A DNA stretch of 64,000 bases from Streptomyces cellulosae (GCF_000721105.1 NZ_JOEV01000001.1:1-64000); one strand, 5' to 3'; counted from the stretch's first letter, positions 52,531-62,521 are shown. Notes: generated from the letters alone by a model not told the origin. Translations and numbers: made by a program.

Positions 52531-53670
52531 ATGACCATCACACTCGAACACCCCCCTGTGCAGCAGCTCCCGGCCCGGGTCGCCTCCGGCGTCCTCGACA
52601 TCGACGCGAACGGGAAGGGGCACCTGCGCTCCTCGGACCTGCTGCCCTCACCGTCCGACCTGCAGGTCCCTCCCCAGCTGATCCGGCGACACGGCCTGCG
52701 CAAGGGCGACCTCGTCGACGGCGTACGCGGCACCCAGCGGGCCCTCACGGAAGTCGCTCGCGTCAACGGGCGCAGCCCGGAGGAGCAGCGCGGCCGTCGC
52801 CACTTCCGCGACCTGACGCCGCTTCACCCCCGTGAGCGCATCCGTCTCGAACACCCGGCGGCCGGGCTCACCGGCCGGGTCGCCGACCTCATCGCCCCCG
52901 TCGGCAAGGGGCAGCGCGGGCTGATCGTGGCCCCGCCCAAGACCGGCAAGACCGTTCTGCTCCAGCAGATCGCGGCCGCTGTCGCCGGCAACCACCCGGA
53001 GGCCCGGCTGATGGTCGTGCTGCTCGACGAGCGTCCCGAGGAAGTCACCGACATGCGGCGCTCCGTGCGCGGCGAGGTGTACGCCTCGACCTTCGACAAG
53101 GCGCCCAGGCAGCACATCGCTCTCGCCGAGCTCGTGATCGAGCGGGCCCAGCGGCTCGTGGAGGCGGGCGAGGACGTCGTCATCCTCCTCGACTCCCTGA
53201 CCCGGCTGTGCCGGGCCCACAACAACGCGGCCGCCGCCGGTGGCCGCACCCTCAGCGGCGGGGTCGACGCGGCCGCGCTGATCGGCCCCAAGCGGTTCTT
53301 CGGCGCCGCCCGCCTGGCCGAGGAGGGCGGTTCGCTGACGATCCTGGCCACCGCCCTGGTGGAGACCGGCTCCCGGGCCGACGACTTCTACTTCGAGGAG
53401 CTCAAGAGCACCGGCAACATGGAGTTGCGCCTCAGCCGTGAGCTCGCCTCCCGCCGTGTCTTCCCGGCGGTCGACATCAACCCGTCGGGCACCCGCCGCG
53501 AGGAACTCCTGCTTCCTCAGGCCGAGTTGGCCGCAGTGCACGGGCTGCGCCGGGTGCTGCGGAACCGGGACGGGCAGACCAACCTGGAGACCCTGCTGGA
53601 GCGGATGCGTGAGACGCCGGACAACGCGACCTTCCTGCGCCGGATCCAGCCGACGCTGCCCACCGGCTGA
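52531..53670 (+). CDS. rho: Rho transcription termination factor, short paralogue
   Basis: This 379-residue protein has the cold-shock-like primary RNA site ('SGVLDIDANGKGHLRSSD', 19-36) and the full ATPase core. The P-loop is 'APPKTGKT' (Lys140), Walker B is 'VVILLDSLTR' (Asp221), the Q-loop is 'LSGGVD' and the R-loop is 'GPKRFFGAAR'. It lacks the Rho-N SAP-like domain and the long Arg/Asp-rich insertion of the usual, much larger actinobacterial Rho. It is thus probably a second Rho. The ATG at 52531 has AAAGGA ten bases upstream. Confidence 0.9.
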   Translation: MTITLEHPPVQQLPARVASGVLDIDANGKGHLRSSDLLPSPSDLQVPPQLIRRHGLRKGDLVDGVRGTQRALTEVARVNGRSPEEQRGRRHFRDLTPLHPRERIRLEHPAAGLTGRVADLIAPVGKGQRGLIVAPPKTGKTVLLQQIAAAVAGNHPEARLMVVLLDERPEEVTDMRRSVRGEVYASTFDKAPRQHIALAELVIERAQRLVEAGEDVVILLDSLTRLCRAHNNAAAAGGRTLSGGVDAAALIGPKRFFGAARLAEEGGSLTILATALVETGSRADDFYFEELKSTGNMELRLSRELASRRVFPAVDINPSGTRREELLLPQAELAAVHGLRRVLRNRDGQTNLETLLERMRETPDNATFLRRIQPTLPTG

Positions 53671-53769
53671 CGGCCCCTCCGTGCCTCGGGGACCCGCGTG
53701 GCGTGCGGCATCCGGGTGCTCGCCGGCACCTCTCGGCCGGGGCATCGCCGTGGTGGACGACTCCCTCCC

Positions 53770-53775
53770 TACGTT
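53770..53775 (+). promoter_or_regulatory. putative -10 element (TACGTT) of a leaderless gene
   Basis: TACGTT fits the actinobacterial TANNNT -10 consensus and ends six bases before the carboxypeptidase ATG, which has no ribosome binding site. This is the spacing seen for leaderless transcripts. No good -35 box is visible. Confidence 0.45.
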
Positions 53776-53781
53776 TGCAGT

Positions 53782-54963
53782 ATGACAATCGGATTTACAT
53801 CCCGGGCGGTCGTGTCCACCTGCGTGCTCTGCGTCGCGGGCCTGCTCGCGCTCGCGCCCGCCGCCGGGGCCGCCGGTACCGGCACGGACCCCGGTGCCGG
53901 CGGCGGCCCACGAGCGGCGGTCCCGCAGCCCGCTCTGCTGTACCGTCCCGGAACCCAGGTCCGGGCACACGCCGGGGTTCCACGGCTGCCGGACGTCTCC
54001 GCGATGTCGTGGTTGGTGGCCGACGCCCACACCGGCGAGGTGCTCGCCGCGCACGACGCGCACCGCAGGCTGCCGCCCGCCAGCACCCTCAAGACGCTGT
54101 TCGCCCTCACCGTGCTGCCGGTGCTCCCGCAGGGCATCCGGCACACGGTCCACGAGGACGAGCTGGCCGGGATCGGGGCCGGAAGCAGTCTGGTCGGGGT
54201 CGCCGAGGGACTCACCTACCGCGTCTCCGACCTGTGGCGCGGGGTCTTCCTCAACTCCGGCAACGACGCCGTGCACGTGCTGGCCGAGCTCAGCGGCGGC
54301 TGGCGTTCCGCGGCCACCCGGATGCAGGCCAAGGCCCGTGCCCTCGGCGCCCGTGACACCCATGTGCTGTCGCCCGACGGGTACGACACACCGGGCCAGG
54401 TGTCCTCGGCGTACGACCTCGCCGTCTTCGGCCGGGCGGGGCTGCGCAACGCGGAGTTCGCGCAGTACTGCGGCACGGTCGAGGCCAGCTTTCCCGGCCG
54501 CGGCGGATCGTCGTACCCGATCCGGAACACCAACCGGCTGCTGAGCGGGGCGGACGGCGTGCAGCCGTATCCGGGGCTGATCGGCGTCAAGAACGGCTAC
54601 ACCAGCAACGCCGGCAACACCCTCGTCGCCGCCGCCCGCCGGGACGGACGCACCCTCGTCGTAACGGTGATGCACCCTCAGACGGGCGGTGGCTTCACCG
54701 TGTACGAAGAAGCCCGCGAGCTGCTCGACTGGGGCTTCGCCGCCGCCGGCCGGGCCGAGCCGGTGGGGTCGCTGGACGCGTTGCGGGTGAGGTCGCAGCC
54801 TGCTCCGACCGCTCCGGTCGCGCTGCCCGCGGCCGCCGTGCCCGCCGAGGACGCCGGAGCCAGGTGGCCCGAGACGGGCGCGATCGCGGCGGCCGCCGCG
54901 CTGGGTGCCGGTGCCGTCGCCCTCGCGCTGCGCGGCAGAGTCGTTCCGCGGGAACGGAGTTGA
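53782..54963 (+). CDS. serine-type D-alanyl-D-alanine carboxypeptidase (S11)
   Basis: This 393-residue cell-wall enzyme trims the terminal D-Ala of peptidoglycan stem peptides. It has a signal peptide (1-31). The penicillin-binding motifs are S101-T-L-K104, S159-G-N161 and K270-N-G272. A C-terminal hydrophobic helix ('AIAAAAALGAGAVALAL') with a basic end anchors it in the membrane. The third motif K-N-G, in place of K-T-G, occurs in some actinobacterial members. The ATG lacks a ribosome binding site and sits six bases after a -10-like element. Confidence 0.93.
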   Translation: MTIGFTSRAVVSTCVLCVAGLLALAPAAGAAGTGTDPGAGGGPRAAVPQPALLYRPGTQVRAHAGVPRLPDVSAMSWLVADAHTGEVLAAHDAHRRLPPASTLKTLFALTVLPVLPQGIRHTVHEDELAGIGAGSSLVGVAEGLTYRVSDLWRGVFLNSGNDAVHVLAELSGGWRSAATRMQAKARALGARDTHVLSPDGYDTPGQVSSAYDLAVFGRAGLRNAEFAQYCGTVEASFPGRGGSSYPIRNTNRLLSGADGVQPYPGLIGVKNGYTSNAGNTLVAAARRDGRTLVVTVMHPQTGGGFTVYEEARELLDWGFAAAGRAEPVGSLDALRVRSQPAPTAPVALPAAAVPAEDAGARWPETGAIAAAAALGAGAVALALRGRVVPRERS

Positions 54964-55320
54964 CCGTCGGCAGCCACAGCAGCAACCCGAGCGTGATCCA
55001 GGTGTAGGCGTTGCTGCCGATGAACCCGTCGATGCCGGACGCGTCGTCGAACCACAGCCACACCACGCTGGTGCACAGCACCGCGTACAGGGCGCCCGCC
55101 ACCCGGGGGCGCCCGGCGCGGACCAGGACCGCGAAGGACGGCAGCAGCCAGACCGGGTGGTGCACCCAGGTGATCGGGCTGACCAGGCACGTGGTCAGCC
55201 CGGTGAGGGCGAACGCGGTCGCCCACTCCCCCACGGCGACCGCCCGCCGCACCCGGCTCGCCCACACGCACAGCACCAGCAGGACCGCCACCGCCCATAC
55301 CCGCCGCGACGAAGGTGGTC
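54957..55320 (-). pseudogene. GT87-type mannosyltransferase remnant (C-terminal membrane part)
   Basis: The minus strand encodes hydrophobic sequence with 'GLTTCLVSPITWVHHPVWLLPSFAVLV' and 'NAYTWITLGLLLWLP'. These are typical of the last helices of polyprenol-dependent alpha-mannosyltransferases (GT87/DUF2029), whose 'SPISWxHHxxW' block is diagnostic. The N-terminal 250 or so residues are missing, and the end runs antisense into the carboxypeptidase gene. Confidence 0.65.
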
Positions 55321-55543
55321 GCCACCAGGCCGAGGACCTGGCAGCGGCGGAGACCGACGGGAAAAGCCGTGGTCAACACTCGGAAGGCGCGTCAACGACG
55401 GGTGGCCGTCAGGCGACGCTCCCCTCTCCGGGCGGGGGCCTGCGCGTGACCGGCACGTGAGGCCCCGATGAGTTCTGCGGGCCGCGCCGGTCTCCACTGC
55501 TGTCCGACCACCAGACGGACCCCGACAGGACGACAGAACGGAT

Positions 55544-56326
55544 GTGGTTCCCGTGCCGAGCAGCACCGGTTACGCGAAGGTCAACGGCCTGGAGATGTAC
55601 TACGAACAGCACGGCGGTGCCGACGGATCGAAGCGTCCCCTGGTGCTGCTGCACGGCGGTGTCCTCACCGTGGACCTCACGTTCGGGGCCGTTCTTCCCG
55701 CCCTGTCGGAGTCCCTGGCGGGACGGCGCCTGGTCGCTCCCGAACTGCAGGGCCACGGCCACACCGCGGACACCGACCGCGCGATGACCGTGCCGAACCT
55801 GGCCTCGGACGTGGTGGCGCTGCTCGACGAACTCGGCATCCCGCAGGCCGACCTCTTCGGGTTCAGCCTCGGCGGCCTGACCGCCCTCGAGGTCGCGGTA
55901 CGGCATCCCGAACGCGTCGGACGTCTCGTGCTGGCCTCCACCCACTACCACCAGGACGGATACCACGACGAGGTCCGCACCCCCGACTACAGCTCCCCGC
56001 TCCTGCCGAGCCAGGACGACTTCCGGGAGATGACCGACGCCTACAAGGCGGTCGCGCCCGACCCGGAACACTTCCAGGACTTCCTCGCCAAGTGCTCGAC
56101 GGCCGCTCAGGCCCCGTTGCCCTGGACCTCCGACGACCTGCACGCGCTGTCCTCGCCCACGCTGCTGGTCATCGGCGACACCGACTTCGTACGGGTGGAG
56201 CACGCGGCCGAGATGCAGAGACTGATTCCGAGTGCGCGGCTGGCCGTGCTGCCCGGCACCACGCACATGTCGCTCATGCGGCGGACAGCCCTGCTGCTGC
56301 CGATGCTGGAGGAGTTCCTGGGCTGA
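55544..56326 (+). CDS. alpha/beta-fold hydrolase
   Basis: This 260-residue cytoplasmic hydrolase has the oxyanion motif 'LVLLHGGVLTVDLTFG', the nucleophile elbow 'LFGFSLGGLTALEVAVRHPERV' (Ser), the acid in 'LLVIGDTDFVRVEH' and the His in 'LPGTTHMSL'. The substrate is unknown. The start is GTG 55544 or GTG 55553; neither has a strong ribosome binding site. It is convergent with the glutaminase gene, ten bases apart. Confidence 0.9.
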   Translation: MVPVPSSTGYAKVNGLEMYYEQHGGADGSKRPLVLLHGGVLTVDLTFGAVLPALSESLAGRRLVAPELQGHGHTADTDRAMTVPNLASDVVALLDELGIPQADLFGFSLGGLTALEVAVRHPERVGRLVLASTHYHQDGYHDEVRTPDYSSPLLPSQDDFREMTDAYKAVAPDPEHFQDFLAKCSTAAQAPLPWTSDDLHALSSPTLLVIGDTDFVRVEHAAEMQRLIPSARLAVLPGTTHMSLMRRTALLLPMLEEFLG

Positions 56327-56335
56327 ACCGCCCGC

Positions 56336-57265
56336 TCAGAACACCGACAGCCCCGTGAGCGTCGTGAAACGGTCGAGGGCCGCCACCCCGGCCACCGAGT
56401 TCCCCCGCTCGTCCAGCCCCGGGCTCCACACGCACAGCGTGCAGCGGCCGGGGACGACCGCGATGATCCCGCCGCCCACGCCGCTCTTGCCGGGCAGGCC
56501 GACACGGTAGGCGAAGTCGCCCGCGGCGTCGTAGGTGCCGCAGGTCAGCATCACCGCGTTGACCTGCTTGGCCTGGCTCTGGGTGAGCAGCCGGGTCCCG
56601 TCGGCGCGGATGCCGTGCCGGGCCAGGAAGGTGGTCGCGAGGGCGAGGTCGGCGCAGGACGCGGTGACCGAGCACTGGCGGAAGTACTGGTCGAGCAGGA
56701 CCGGGATCGGGTTGTCGATGTTGCCGTACGAGGCCATGAAGTGGGCCAGGGCGGCATTGCGGTCCCCGTGCGAGGCCTCGGAGGCGGCGACCTGCTGGTC
56801 GAAGTCGAGGGCGGGGTTGCCGGACTCGGAGCGCAGGAAGGCCAGCAGTTCGCCCGCGGCGTCTCCGGTACGGGTCTGCAGGCGGTCGGTGACGACGAGG
56901 GCGCCCGCGTTGATGAACGGGTTGCGCGGGATGCCGTTCTCGTACTCCAGCTGGATCAGGGAGTTGAAGGGGTTGCCGGAGGGCTCGCGGCCCACGTGCT
57001 CCCAGAGTTCGTCGCCCTCGCGGGCCAGGACGAGGGCGAGGGTGAAGACCTTGGTGAGGGACTGCGTGGAGAACGGCTCCCGCCAGTCCCCCACCCCGTA
57101 CACCGTGCCGTCCAGCTCCGCGACGGCCATGCCGAAGCGGCGCGGGTCGCAGGCCGCGAGTGCCGGGATGTAGTCGGCGGGCCGGCCGCGGCCGGGGGTC
57201 CGTTCGATCTCGGCGGCGATGCGCTCCAGGACCGGCTGGAAGGTCATGGACGAAGTCATGATCAC
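56336..57265 (-). CDS. glsA: glutaminase A
   Basis: This 309-residue serine-dependent beta-lactamase-fold glutaminase converts glutamine to glutamate and ammonium. The catalytic Ser-x-x-Lys is Ser69-Leu-Thr-Lys72 in 'FSTQSLTKVF'. 'NPFINAGALVVTD', 'YGNIDNPIPVLLDQYFRQCSV' and 'GLPGKSGVGGGI' are typical. GTG 57265 lies seven bases after GGAGG and is preferred over ATG 57259. It follows aspA by 39 bases in the same direction and is probably cotranscribed with it. Confidence 0.95.
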   Translation of the reverse strand: MIMTSSMTFQPVLERIAAEIERTPGRGRPADYIPALAACDPRRFGMAVAELDGTVYGVGDWREPFSTQSLTKVFTLALVLAREGDELWEHVGREPSGNPFNSLIQLEYENGIPRNPFINAGALVVTDRLQTRTGDAAGELLAFLRSESGNPALDFDQQVAASEASHGDRNAALAHFMASYGNIDNPIPVLLDQYFRQCSVTASCADLALATTFLARHGIRADGTRLLTQSQAKQVNAVMLTCGTYDAAGDFAYRVGLPGKSGVGGGIIAVVPGRCTLCVWSPGLDERGNSVAGVAALDRFTTLTGLSVF

Positions 57266-57304
57266 TATTGTGCCTCCGGGACGGTCCTGGTGCGCGGCCC
57301 GGGC

Positions 57305-58723
57305 TCAGGCCGGCAGGGAGCCGCTGCCCGCCAGGACCTCGGGGCGCAGCAGGCCGGTGAGGGTCTCGGCGGGCAACAGGCCCTTCTCCAGGACGAGTTC
57401 AGCCACACCGCGGCCGGTGCGCAGCGCCTCCTTGGCGATGTCGGTGGCGGCCGTGTACCCGATGTGCGGATTGAGGGCGGTCACCAGGCCGATGGAGTTC
57501 TCCACGCTCGCGCGCAGCACCTCGGTGTTGGCGGTGATGCCGTCCACACAGCGCTCTGCGAGGGTCAGGCAGGCGGTCCTGAGGTGGGTGACGGACTCCG
57601 ACAGCGAGTGCAGGATGATCGGCTCGAAGGCGTTGAGCTGGAGCTGCCCGGCCTCCGCGGCCATGGTGATCGTGACGTCGTTGCCGATCACCTCGAAGGC
57701 GACCTGGTTGACGACCTCGGGGATCACCGGGTTGACCTTGCCGGGCATGATGCTCGAACCGGCCTGCACGGGCGGCAGGTTGATCTCGCCGAGGCCCGCG
57801 CGCGGCCCCGAGGACAGCAGGCGCAGGTCGTTGCAGCTCTTGGAGAGCTTGACGGCGATGCGCTTGAGCACGCCGGACATCTGTACGAACGCGCCGCAGT
57901 CCTGGGTGGCTTCGACCAGGTTGGCGGCGGTGACCAGCTGCAGGCCGGTGATCTCGGAGAGGTGGCGGCGGGCCGACTCGGCGTATCCGGCGGGGGCGTT
58001 GAGGCCGGTACCGATCGCCGTGGCACCCAGGTTGATCTCATGGATCAACTCGACGGCCTCGGCAAGACGGCTGCGGTCCTCGTCCATCATGACGGCGTAC
58101 GCGGAGAACTCCTGACCGAGCGTCATCGGGACCGCGTCCTGCAGTTGCGTACGGCCCATCTTCAGCACGTCGCGGAACTCGTCGGCCTTGCGCGTGAAGG
58201 AGTCCTGCAGTACGGACATCGCCTTGAGCAGTCCACGTACCGCGAAGACCGTCGCGATCTTGACGGCGGTCGGATAGACATCATTGGTCGACTGCCCGAG
58301 GTTGACGTCCTCGTTGGGGTGCAGGAACCCGTACTCACCCTTGGCGTGGCCCAGCAGCTCCAACGCCCGGTTCGCGACGACCTCGTTGGCGTTCATGTTG
58401 GTCGAGGTGCCGGCGCCGCCCTGGATGACGTCGACCACGAACTGGTCGTGCAGTTTGCCCTCGCGTATCTCACGGCAGGCCTCGACGATGGCGGCGGCCT
58501 TTTTCGGCTCCAGCAGGCCGAGCTCCTCGTTGGCGAGGGCGGCGGCCTCCTTGACGGCGGCGAGGGCGTCGATCAGGTGCGGGTAGGCCGAGATCCGAGT
58601 CCCGGTGATGGGGAAGTTCTCCGTGGCGCGCAGGGTGTGGACACCCCAGTACGCCTCGGCGGGGACATCCCGGTCGCCGAGCAGGTCGTGCTCGGTGCGG
58701 GTTGCCGGGGTGGCTGCGGTCAT
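57305..58723 (-). CDS. aspA: aspartate ammonia-lyase
   Basis: This 472-residue fumarase/aspartase-superfamily enzyme splits aspartate into fumarate and ammonium. The signature loop '[20 protein letters not shown]' near residue 320 carries the catalytic Ser. '[20 protein letters not shown]' and '[15 protein letters not shown]' form the substrate site. The aspartase-type sequence together with asparaginase and glutaminase neighbours supports aspartate rather than malate or fumarate. ATG 58723 has a GAGG site. Confidence 0.94.
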   Translation of the reverse strand: MTAATPATRTEHDLLGDRDVPAEAYWGVHTLRATENFPITGTRISAYPHLIDALAAVKEAAALANEELGLLEPKKAAAIVEACREIREGKLHDQFVVDVIQGGAGTSTNMNANEVVANRALELLGHAKGEYGFLHPNEDVNLGQSTNDVYPTAVKIATVFAVRGLLKAMSVLQDSFTRKADEFRDVLKMGRTQLQDAVPMTLGQEFSAYAVMMDEDRSRLAEAVELIHEINLGATAIGTGLNAPAGYAESARRHLSEITGLQLVTAANLVEATQDCGAFVQMSGVLKRIAVKLSKSCNDLRLLSSGPRAGLGEINLPPVQAGSSIMPGKVNPVIPEVVNQVAFEVIGNDVTITMAAEAGQLQLNAFEPIILHSLSESVTHLRTACLTLAERCVDGITANTEVLRASVENSIGLVTALNPHIGYTAATDIAKEALRTGRGVAELVLEKGLLPAETLTGLLRPEVLAGSGSLPA

Positions 58724-59287
58724 GAGGGACGGCCTCTTTCCGGGGAAGGGGGTGCGGGGGGGAACGGAGGGGATGGAGGGCGGCCGGCCCGACGGTACGT
58801 GGTGACGACCATCGAGCCGGCCGGGCGTCGCCCGGTGGGTGACCGGGCGGCGGTAGGGGGGCGCCGACGGCACGGGCCGGCCGGGTGCCGAGCCGTGTGA
58901 CGGCCACTGCCCGTCACGCGGACCGACCGGCGCCCGGGCAGGCGGATCGGCACCCGGCGTGTAGTAGCGGCCGTGCACACGCACCGGTCGGGCGGTCGGC
59001 TCGTGTGCCGACCGCCGAGGCGGTCACGCACAGGGGCCCAGCCCCGCGAGGGGTGCGAGGAGACGCGGTCCCCCGCCGGGGTGCGGGGCGGAGTCCCTGC
59101 GGCCGGGCTCGAAGGGCGCAGGCCCTGGGGATGATGGGGTGCACCCTGCGCCGGCGAGACCCAGGTTGGGGAGGGCAGAGGCGACGGGGGCGAGGGACCC
59201 GAGATCCGCATCAAAGGGCCCCCTGCCCGAGGCTTCCCCTGGCGCCGAAGCGTCCCTGCTCCACAGCCCCGTCCCACAGGCGGACCG
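58724..59287. other. 564-bp intergenic region with one strong hairpin
   Basis: No gene is supported between the asparaginase stop and the aspA start. Plus-strand open frames lack motifs. GGCGGTCGGC (58991-59000) and GCCGACCGCC (59007-59016) form a perfect 10-bp stem with a six-base loop, downstream of asparaginase, which could terminate that operon or attenuate read-through into aspA. Confidence 0.6.
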
Positions 59288-60304
59288 TCAGGCGCAGGCC
59301 GACAAGGTGACCGGATCCAGCGCGCGCACCGGACGTACGCACCCCACCGGTTCACCGCCGCCCAGCAGGGGCTCGCCCGCGAACTCGGCGAGTGCCGCCG
59401 GGTCGACACCGGCCCGCGCGAGCGCGGCCGCCGCGACCGGGACGCGGGCCCGGTCGGCGCCGTCGGCGATCTTCACAGCGACGGCGCGGCCGTCCGGGAG
59501 GGCCGCGGCCTGGACGCCCTCGAAGCCGTCCTTGGTGAGCAGACCGGGTACGGCCCGCATCAGGGCGGCGACGTCCCGGCCGGAGCCGGAGGCCATCTCG
59601 GCGTGCTCGCGCATCGCGTCGGCGACCCGTGCCTCCGGTGTGCCGGGGGCGGCGGTGGTGATGCGGGCACTGGCGCGGGCGAGGCCGTGCAGGGAGACGG
59701 AGAACAGGGGCGCTCCGCAGCCGTCGACGGTCACCTGGGCGATCCGCTGCCCGGTGAGGTCCTCGACGATCTCGGCGATGGCCTGCTGCAGCGGGTGGGC
59801 GGGGTCGAGGTAGTCGTCCGGGGACCAGCCGTTGAGTCGGCAGACGTAGAGCATGGCCGCGTGCTTGCCGGAGCAGTTCTGGGCGAGCCGGGAGGGCAGC
59901 CGGCCCTGCCGGATCCAGTCGTCCCGGACGACGGGGTCGAAGGGCAGGTCGCGGACGTTGCGCAGGTCGTCCTCGGTGAGCCCGGCGAGCTCCAGGATGC
60001 GGCGGGTGCCGGCGAGGTGGCGTTCCTCGCCGGAGTGGCTGGCCGCGGCGAGGGCGAGCAGTTCGCCGTCGAGCGGGAGTCCGGCCCGGACCATCGCGAC
60101 GGCCTGGACGGGCTTGAGGGCCGAGCGGGGGTAGAAGGCGGCCTCGATGTCGCCGAGCTGGAACTGGACCTGGCCGCCGGTGTCGAGGATGACGACGGAG
60201 CCGTAGTGGACGCCCTCGACGAGCCCGCCGCGTACGAGGTGGGCGACGGGAGCGTGGAGGGGCTCGCGGATCAGGGGTGCGTCCGCGACGGAGCTGCTGT
60301 ACAT
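59288..60304 (-). CDS. L-asparaginase (Rhizobium-type, PF06089)
   Basis: This 338-residue enzyme converts asparagine to aspartate and ammonium. It belongs to the serine-hydrolase-like asparaginase group related to Rhizobium etli enzymes. The S-x-x-K pair is Ser61-Ala-Leu-Lys64 in 'YPRSALKPVQA', followed by 'SHSGEERHL', 'NCSGKHAAML' with its cysteine, and 'TVDGCGAPLFSV'. It is unrelated to classical AnsA/AnsB. It starts 33 bases after the permease stop, in an operon GntR regulator-permease-asparaginase. Confidence 0.93.
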   Translation of the reverse strand: MYSSSVADAPLIREPLHAPVAHLVRGGLVEGVHYGSVVILDTGGQVQFQLGDIEAAFYPRSALKPVQAVAMVRAGLPLDGELLALAAASHSGEERHLAGTRRILELAGLTEDDLRNVRDLPFDPVVRDDWIRQGRLPSRLAQNCSGKHAAMLYVCRLNGWSPDDYLDPAHPLQQAIAEIVEDLTGQRIAQVTVDGCGAPLFSVSLHGLARASARITTAAPGTPEARVADAMREHAEMASGSGRDVAALMRAVPGLLTKDGFEGVQAAALPDGRAVAVKIADGADRARVPVAAAALARAGVDPAALAEFAGEPLLGGGEPVGCVRPVRALDPVTLSACA

Positions 60305-60336
60305 CACTGCCTGCTTCTCGGGGAGCGGTGCGCGGG

Positions 60337-61779
60337 TCACGCGTCGGCTCCGGTAGGGGACTTGCGTGCGACACGGCCCCGGATGCCGAACCATCCGGCG
60401 ACCAGCACCCCGACGATCAGCGGGAGACACAGCACGGTGGTGCGTCCGGCGCCGCCGTCGGCGTACATGAGGACCAGGACGGAGGCGAGGAACGCCAGCG
60501 TCACCAGTTCGGTCCAGGGGGAACCCGGCAACCGGTAGCCGGGGCGGGCGAGTTCGCCCTTCTGGGTCTTCTGCCAGAAGAGCAGGTGACAGATCATGAT
60601 CATGCCCCAGGTGGAGAGGATCCCGATCGCGGCGAAGTTCAGCACGATCTCGAACGCGTCGGCGGGGACCACGAAGTTGAGTCCGACGCCGAGGACGCAG
60701 ATGCCGCTGGTGAGCAGGATGCCGCCGTACGGGACCTGGCTGCGGCTCATGACGGACGTGAACCTGGGGGCCGAGCCGGACATCGCCATGGAGCGCAGGA
60801 TGCGGCCGGTGGAGTACAGGCCGGAGTTGAGCGAGGACATGGCCGCCGTGAGGACGACCAGGTTCATCACGCCGCCCGCGGCCGGGATGCCGATGTTGGA
60901 GAGCACGGTCACGAAGGGGCTCTCACCGGAGGTGTACTTGTTCCACGGCAGCAGCATCGACAGCAGGACGACCGAGCCGACGTAGAAGACGCCGACGCGC
61001 CACATGATCGAGTTGATCGCCTTCGGCATGATCTTCTCGGGGTTCTCGGTCTCGCCCGCGGTGACGCCCACCAACTCCACGGAGGCGTAGGCGAAGACGA
61101 CGCCCTGGATGATCAGCAGCATGGGCAGCAGACCGTTGGGGAACACGCCGCCGTGGTCGGTGATCAGCGACGGGCCGGGGGCGGTGCCGTCCACCGGGTG
61201 CTGGGTGACCAGCAGGAAGATGCCGATGCACATGAAGATCACCAGCGCGCTGACCTTGACGATAGCGAACCAGAACTCCAGTTCGCCGAAGATCTTCACC
61301 GAGATCAGGTTCACGGTGAGGACCACGGCGAGGGCGATCAGTGCGATCACCCACTGGGGGATGTCGGAGAACATCCCCCAGTAGTGGGTGTAGGTGGCCA
61401 CGGCGGTGATGTCGGCGATGCCGGTGGTGGCCCAGTTCAGGAAGTACATCCAGCCCGCGGTGTACGCGCCCTTCTCGCCGAGGAACTCCCGGGCGTACGA
61501 CACGAAGGCGCCGGAGGACGGGCGGTACAGGACGAGTTCACCGAGGGCGCGGACGACGAGGAAGGCGAAGATCCCGCAGACCGCGTACGCGATGAACAGC
61601 GACGGGCCGGCGTCGGCTAGGCGGCCGCCGGCACCGAGGAACAGGCCGGTCCCGATGGCGCCGCCGATGGCGATCATGTTGACGTGCCGGGACTTCAGGG
61701 ACTTGCTGTAGCCGGCGTCTCCGGCGTCGACGTGCGCGGTGGGTGTGCGGGTCTCCTCGTGGAGTTGCTGCTCGCTCAC
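60337..61779 (-). CDS. amino-acid permease (APC family, AnsP/GabP-like)
   Basis: This 480-residue, 12-helix protein has the APC signature '[28 protein letters not shown]' at helix 1 and '[29 protein letters not shown]' at helices 2-3. It is a proton-coupled importer. Its place between a GntR regulator and asparaginase points to asparagine or a related amino acid. The ATG overlaps the regulator stop by four bases (61776-61779), so the two are translationally coupled. Confidence 0.92.
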   Translation of the reverse strand: MSEQQLHEETRTPTAHVDAGDAGYSKSLKSRHVNMIAIGGAIGTGLFLGAGGRLADAGPSLFIAYAVCGIFAFLVVRALGELVLYRPSSGAFVSYAREFLGEKGAYTAGWMYFLNWATTGIADITAVATYTHYWGMFSDIPQWVIALIALAVVLTVNLISVKIFGELEFWFAIVKVSALVIFMCIGIFLLVTQHPVDGTAPGPSLITDHGGVFPNGLLPMLLIIQGVVFAYASVELVGVTAGETENPEKIMPKAINSIMWRVGVFYVGSVVLLSMLLPWNKYTSGESPFVTVLSNIGIPAAGGVMNLVVLTAAMSSLNSGLYSTGRILRSMAMSGSAPRFTSVMSRSQVPYGGILLTSGICVLGVGLNFVVPADAFEIVLNFAAIGILSTWGMIMICHLLFWQKTQKGELARPGYRLPGSPWTELVTLAFLASVLVLMYADGGAGRTTVLCLPLIVGVLVAGWFGIRGRVARKSPTGADA

Positions 61780-62507
61780 GCCTCGGGTCCGCCTTCCGTG
61801 GGGGTGTCCGTACGCGTGGGGCGCACGATGTCGGTGAGGGTGGTCTCGACGCGGTCGAGGTGGTGGGCCATGGCCTCCACCGCGTCGTTCTCGCAGCCGT
61901 CGATCAGCGCCTCGACGATGGCCCGGTGCTCGCGGTTGGACTGCTCGCGCCGGCCACCCAGTTCGTTGAGGAAGGCGGACTGGCGGGCCAGCGCGTCACG
62001 GATCTCCTCGATCACCCGGCGGAAGACCGGGTTCTGGGCGGCCTCGGCCACGCCGAGATGGAACAGCGTGTCCATCGCGACCCAGGCGGTGGTGTCGGTC
62101 TCCCGTTCCATCCGCTCCAGCAGGTGGGCCAGGTGGTCGAGGTTCTCCGGGGTGCGGCGCCGGGCCGCGTACCCGGCGACCGGGATCTCGACGTGGCGGC
62201 GCACCTCCAGCAGGTCGCTGGCCGCGTAGTCGCCGAAGGTGGGGTCCTCGACGGCGCTGGCGACGACGAAGGTGCCCTTGCCGGTCTTGGAGACGGTCAG
62301 TCCCATCGTCTGCAGGGCACGCAGGGCCTCCCGCAGCACGGGCCGGGAGACCTCGAGGGTGCGGCACAGCTCGGCCTCGGAGGGGAGCTTGTCGCCGATC
62401 CCGTAGTCGCCGCGCTCGATGGCGGCGCGCAGATGCCCGAGCACCGCTTCCATGGCGCTGACGCGCCGCGGGCCCTGACTGGCTGTCTGGCTGTCTGACA
62501 GGTTCAC
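61776..62507 (-). CDS. FadR-type GntR-family transcriptional regulator
   Basis: This 243-residue protein has the N-terminal GntR winged helix ('[56 protein letters not shown]', about 26-82) and an all-helical FCD effector domain with metal-ligand histidines ('[12 protein letters not shown]', '[12 protein letters not shown]', '[10 protein letters not shown]'). It is the first gene of the permease-asparaginase operon and probably represses it, responding to asparagine, aspartate or a related acid. GTG 62507 directly follows a GGAGTATCACTCC inverted repeat that overlaps the ribosome binding site. Confidence 0.93.
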   Translation of the reverse strand: MNLSDSQTASQGPRRVSAMEAVLGHLRAAIERGDYGIGDKLPSEAELCRTLEVSRPVLREALRALQTMGLTVSKTGKGTFVVASAVEDPTFGDYAASDLLEVRRHVEIPVAGYAARRRTPENLDHLAHLLERMERETDTTAWVAMDTLFHLGVAEAAQNPVFRRVIEEIRDALARQSAFLNELGGRREQSNREHRAIVEALIDGCENDAVEAMAHHLDRVETTLTDIVRPTRTDTPTEGGPEA

Positions 62508-62508
62508 G

Positions 62509-62521
62509 GGAGTGATACTCC
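62509..62521. promoter_or_regulatory. GGAGTGATACTCC inverted repeat at the GntR start
   Basis: Five-base perfect arms (GGAGT/ACTCC) flank GAT. On the minus strand it contains the GGAG that serves the regulator's GTG start, so binding or folding here would block translation or transcription. Confidence 0.45.

Noticed and set aside
52648..54675. 675-codon minus-strand ORF over rho and the carboxypeptidase
   Set aside because: Both genes on the plus strand carry complete motif sets; this frame does not.
56615..58900. 761-codon plus-strand ORF over glutaminase and aspartase
   Set aside because: It spans two real genes and their junction on the opposite strand; no independent evidence for coding.
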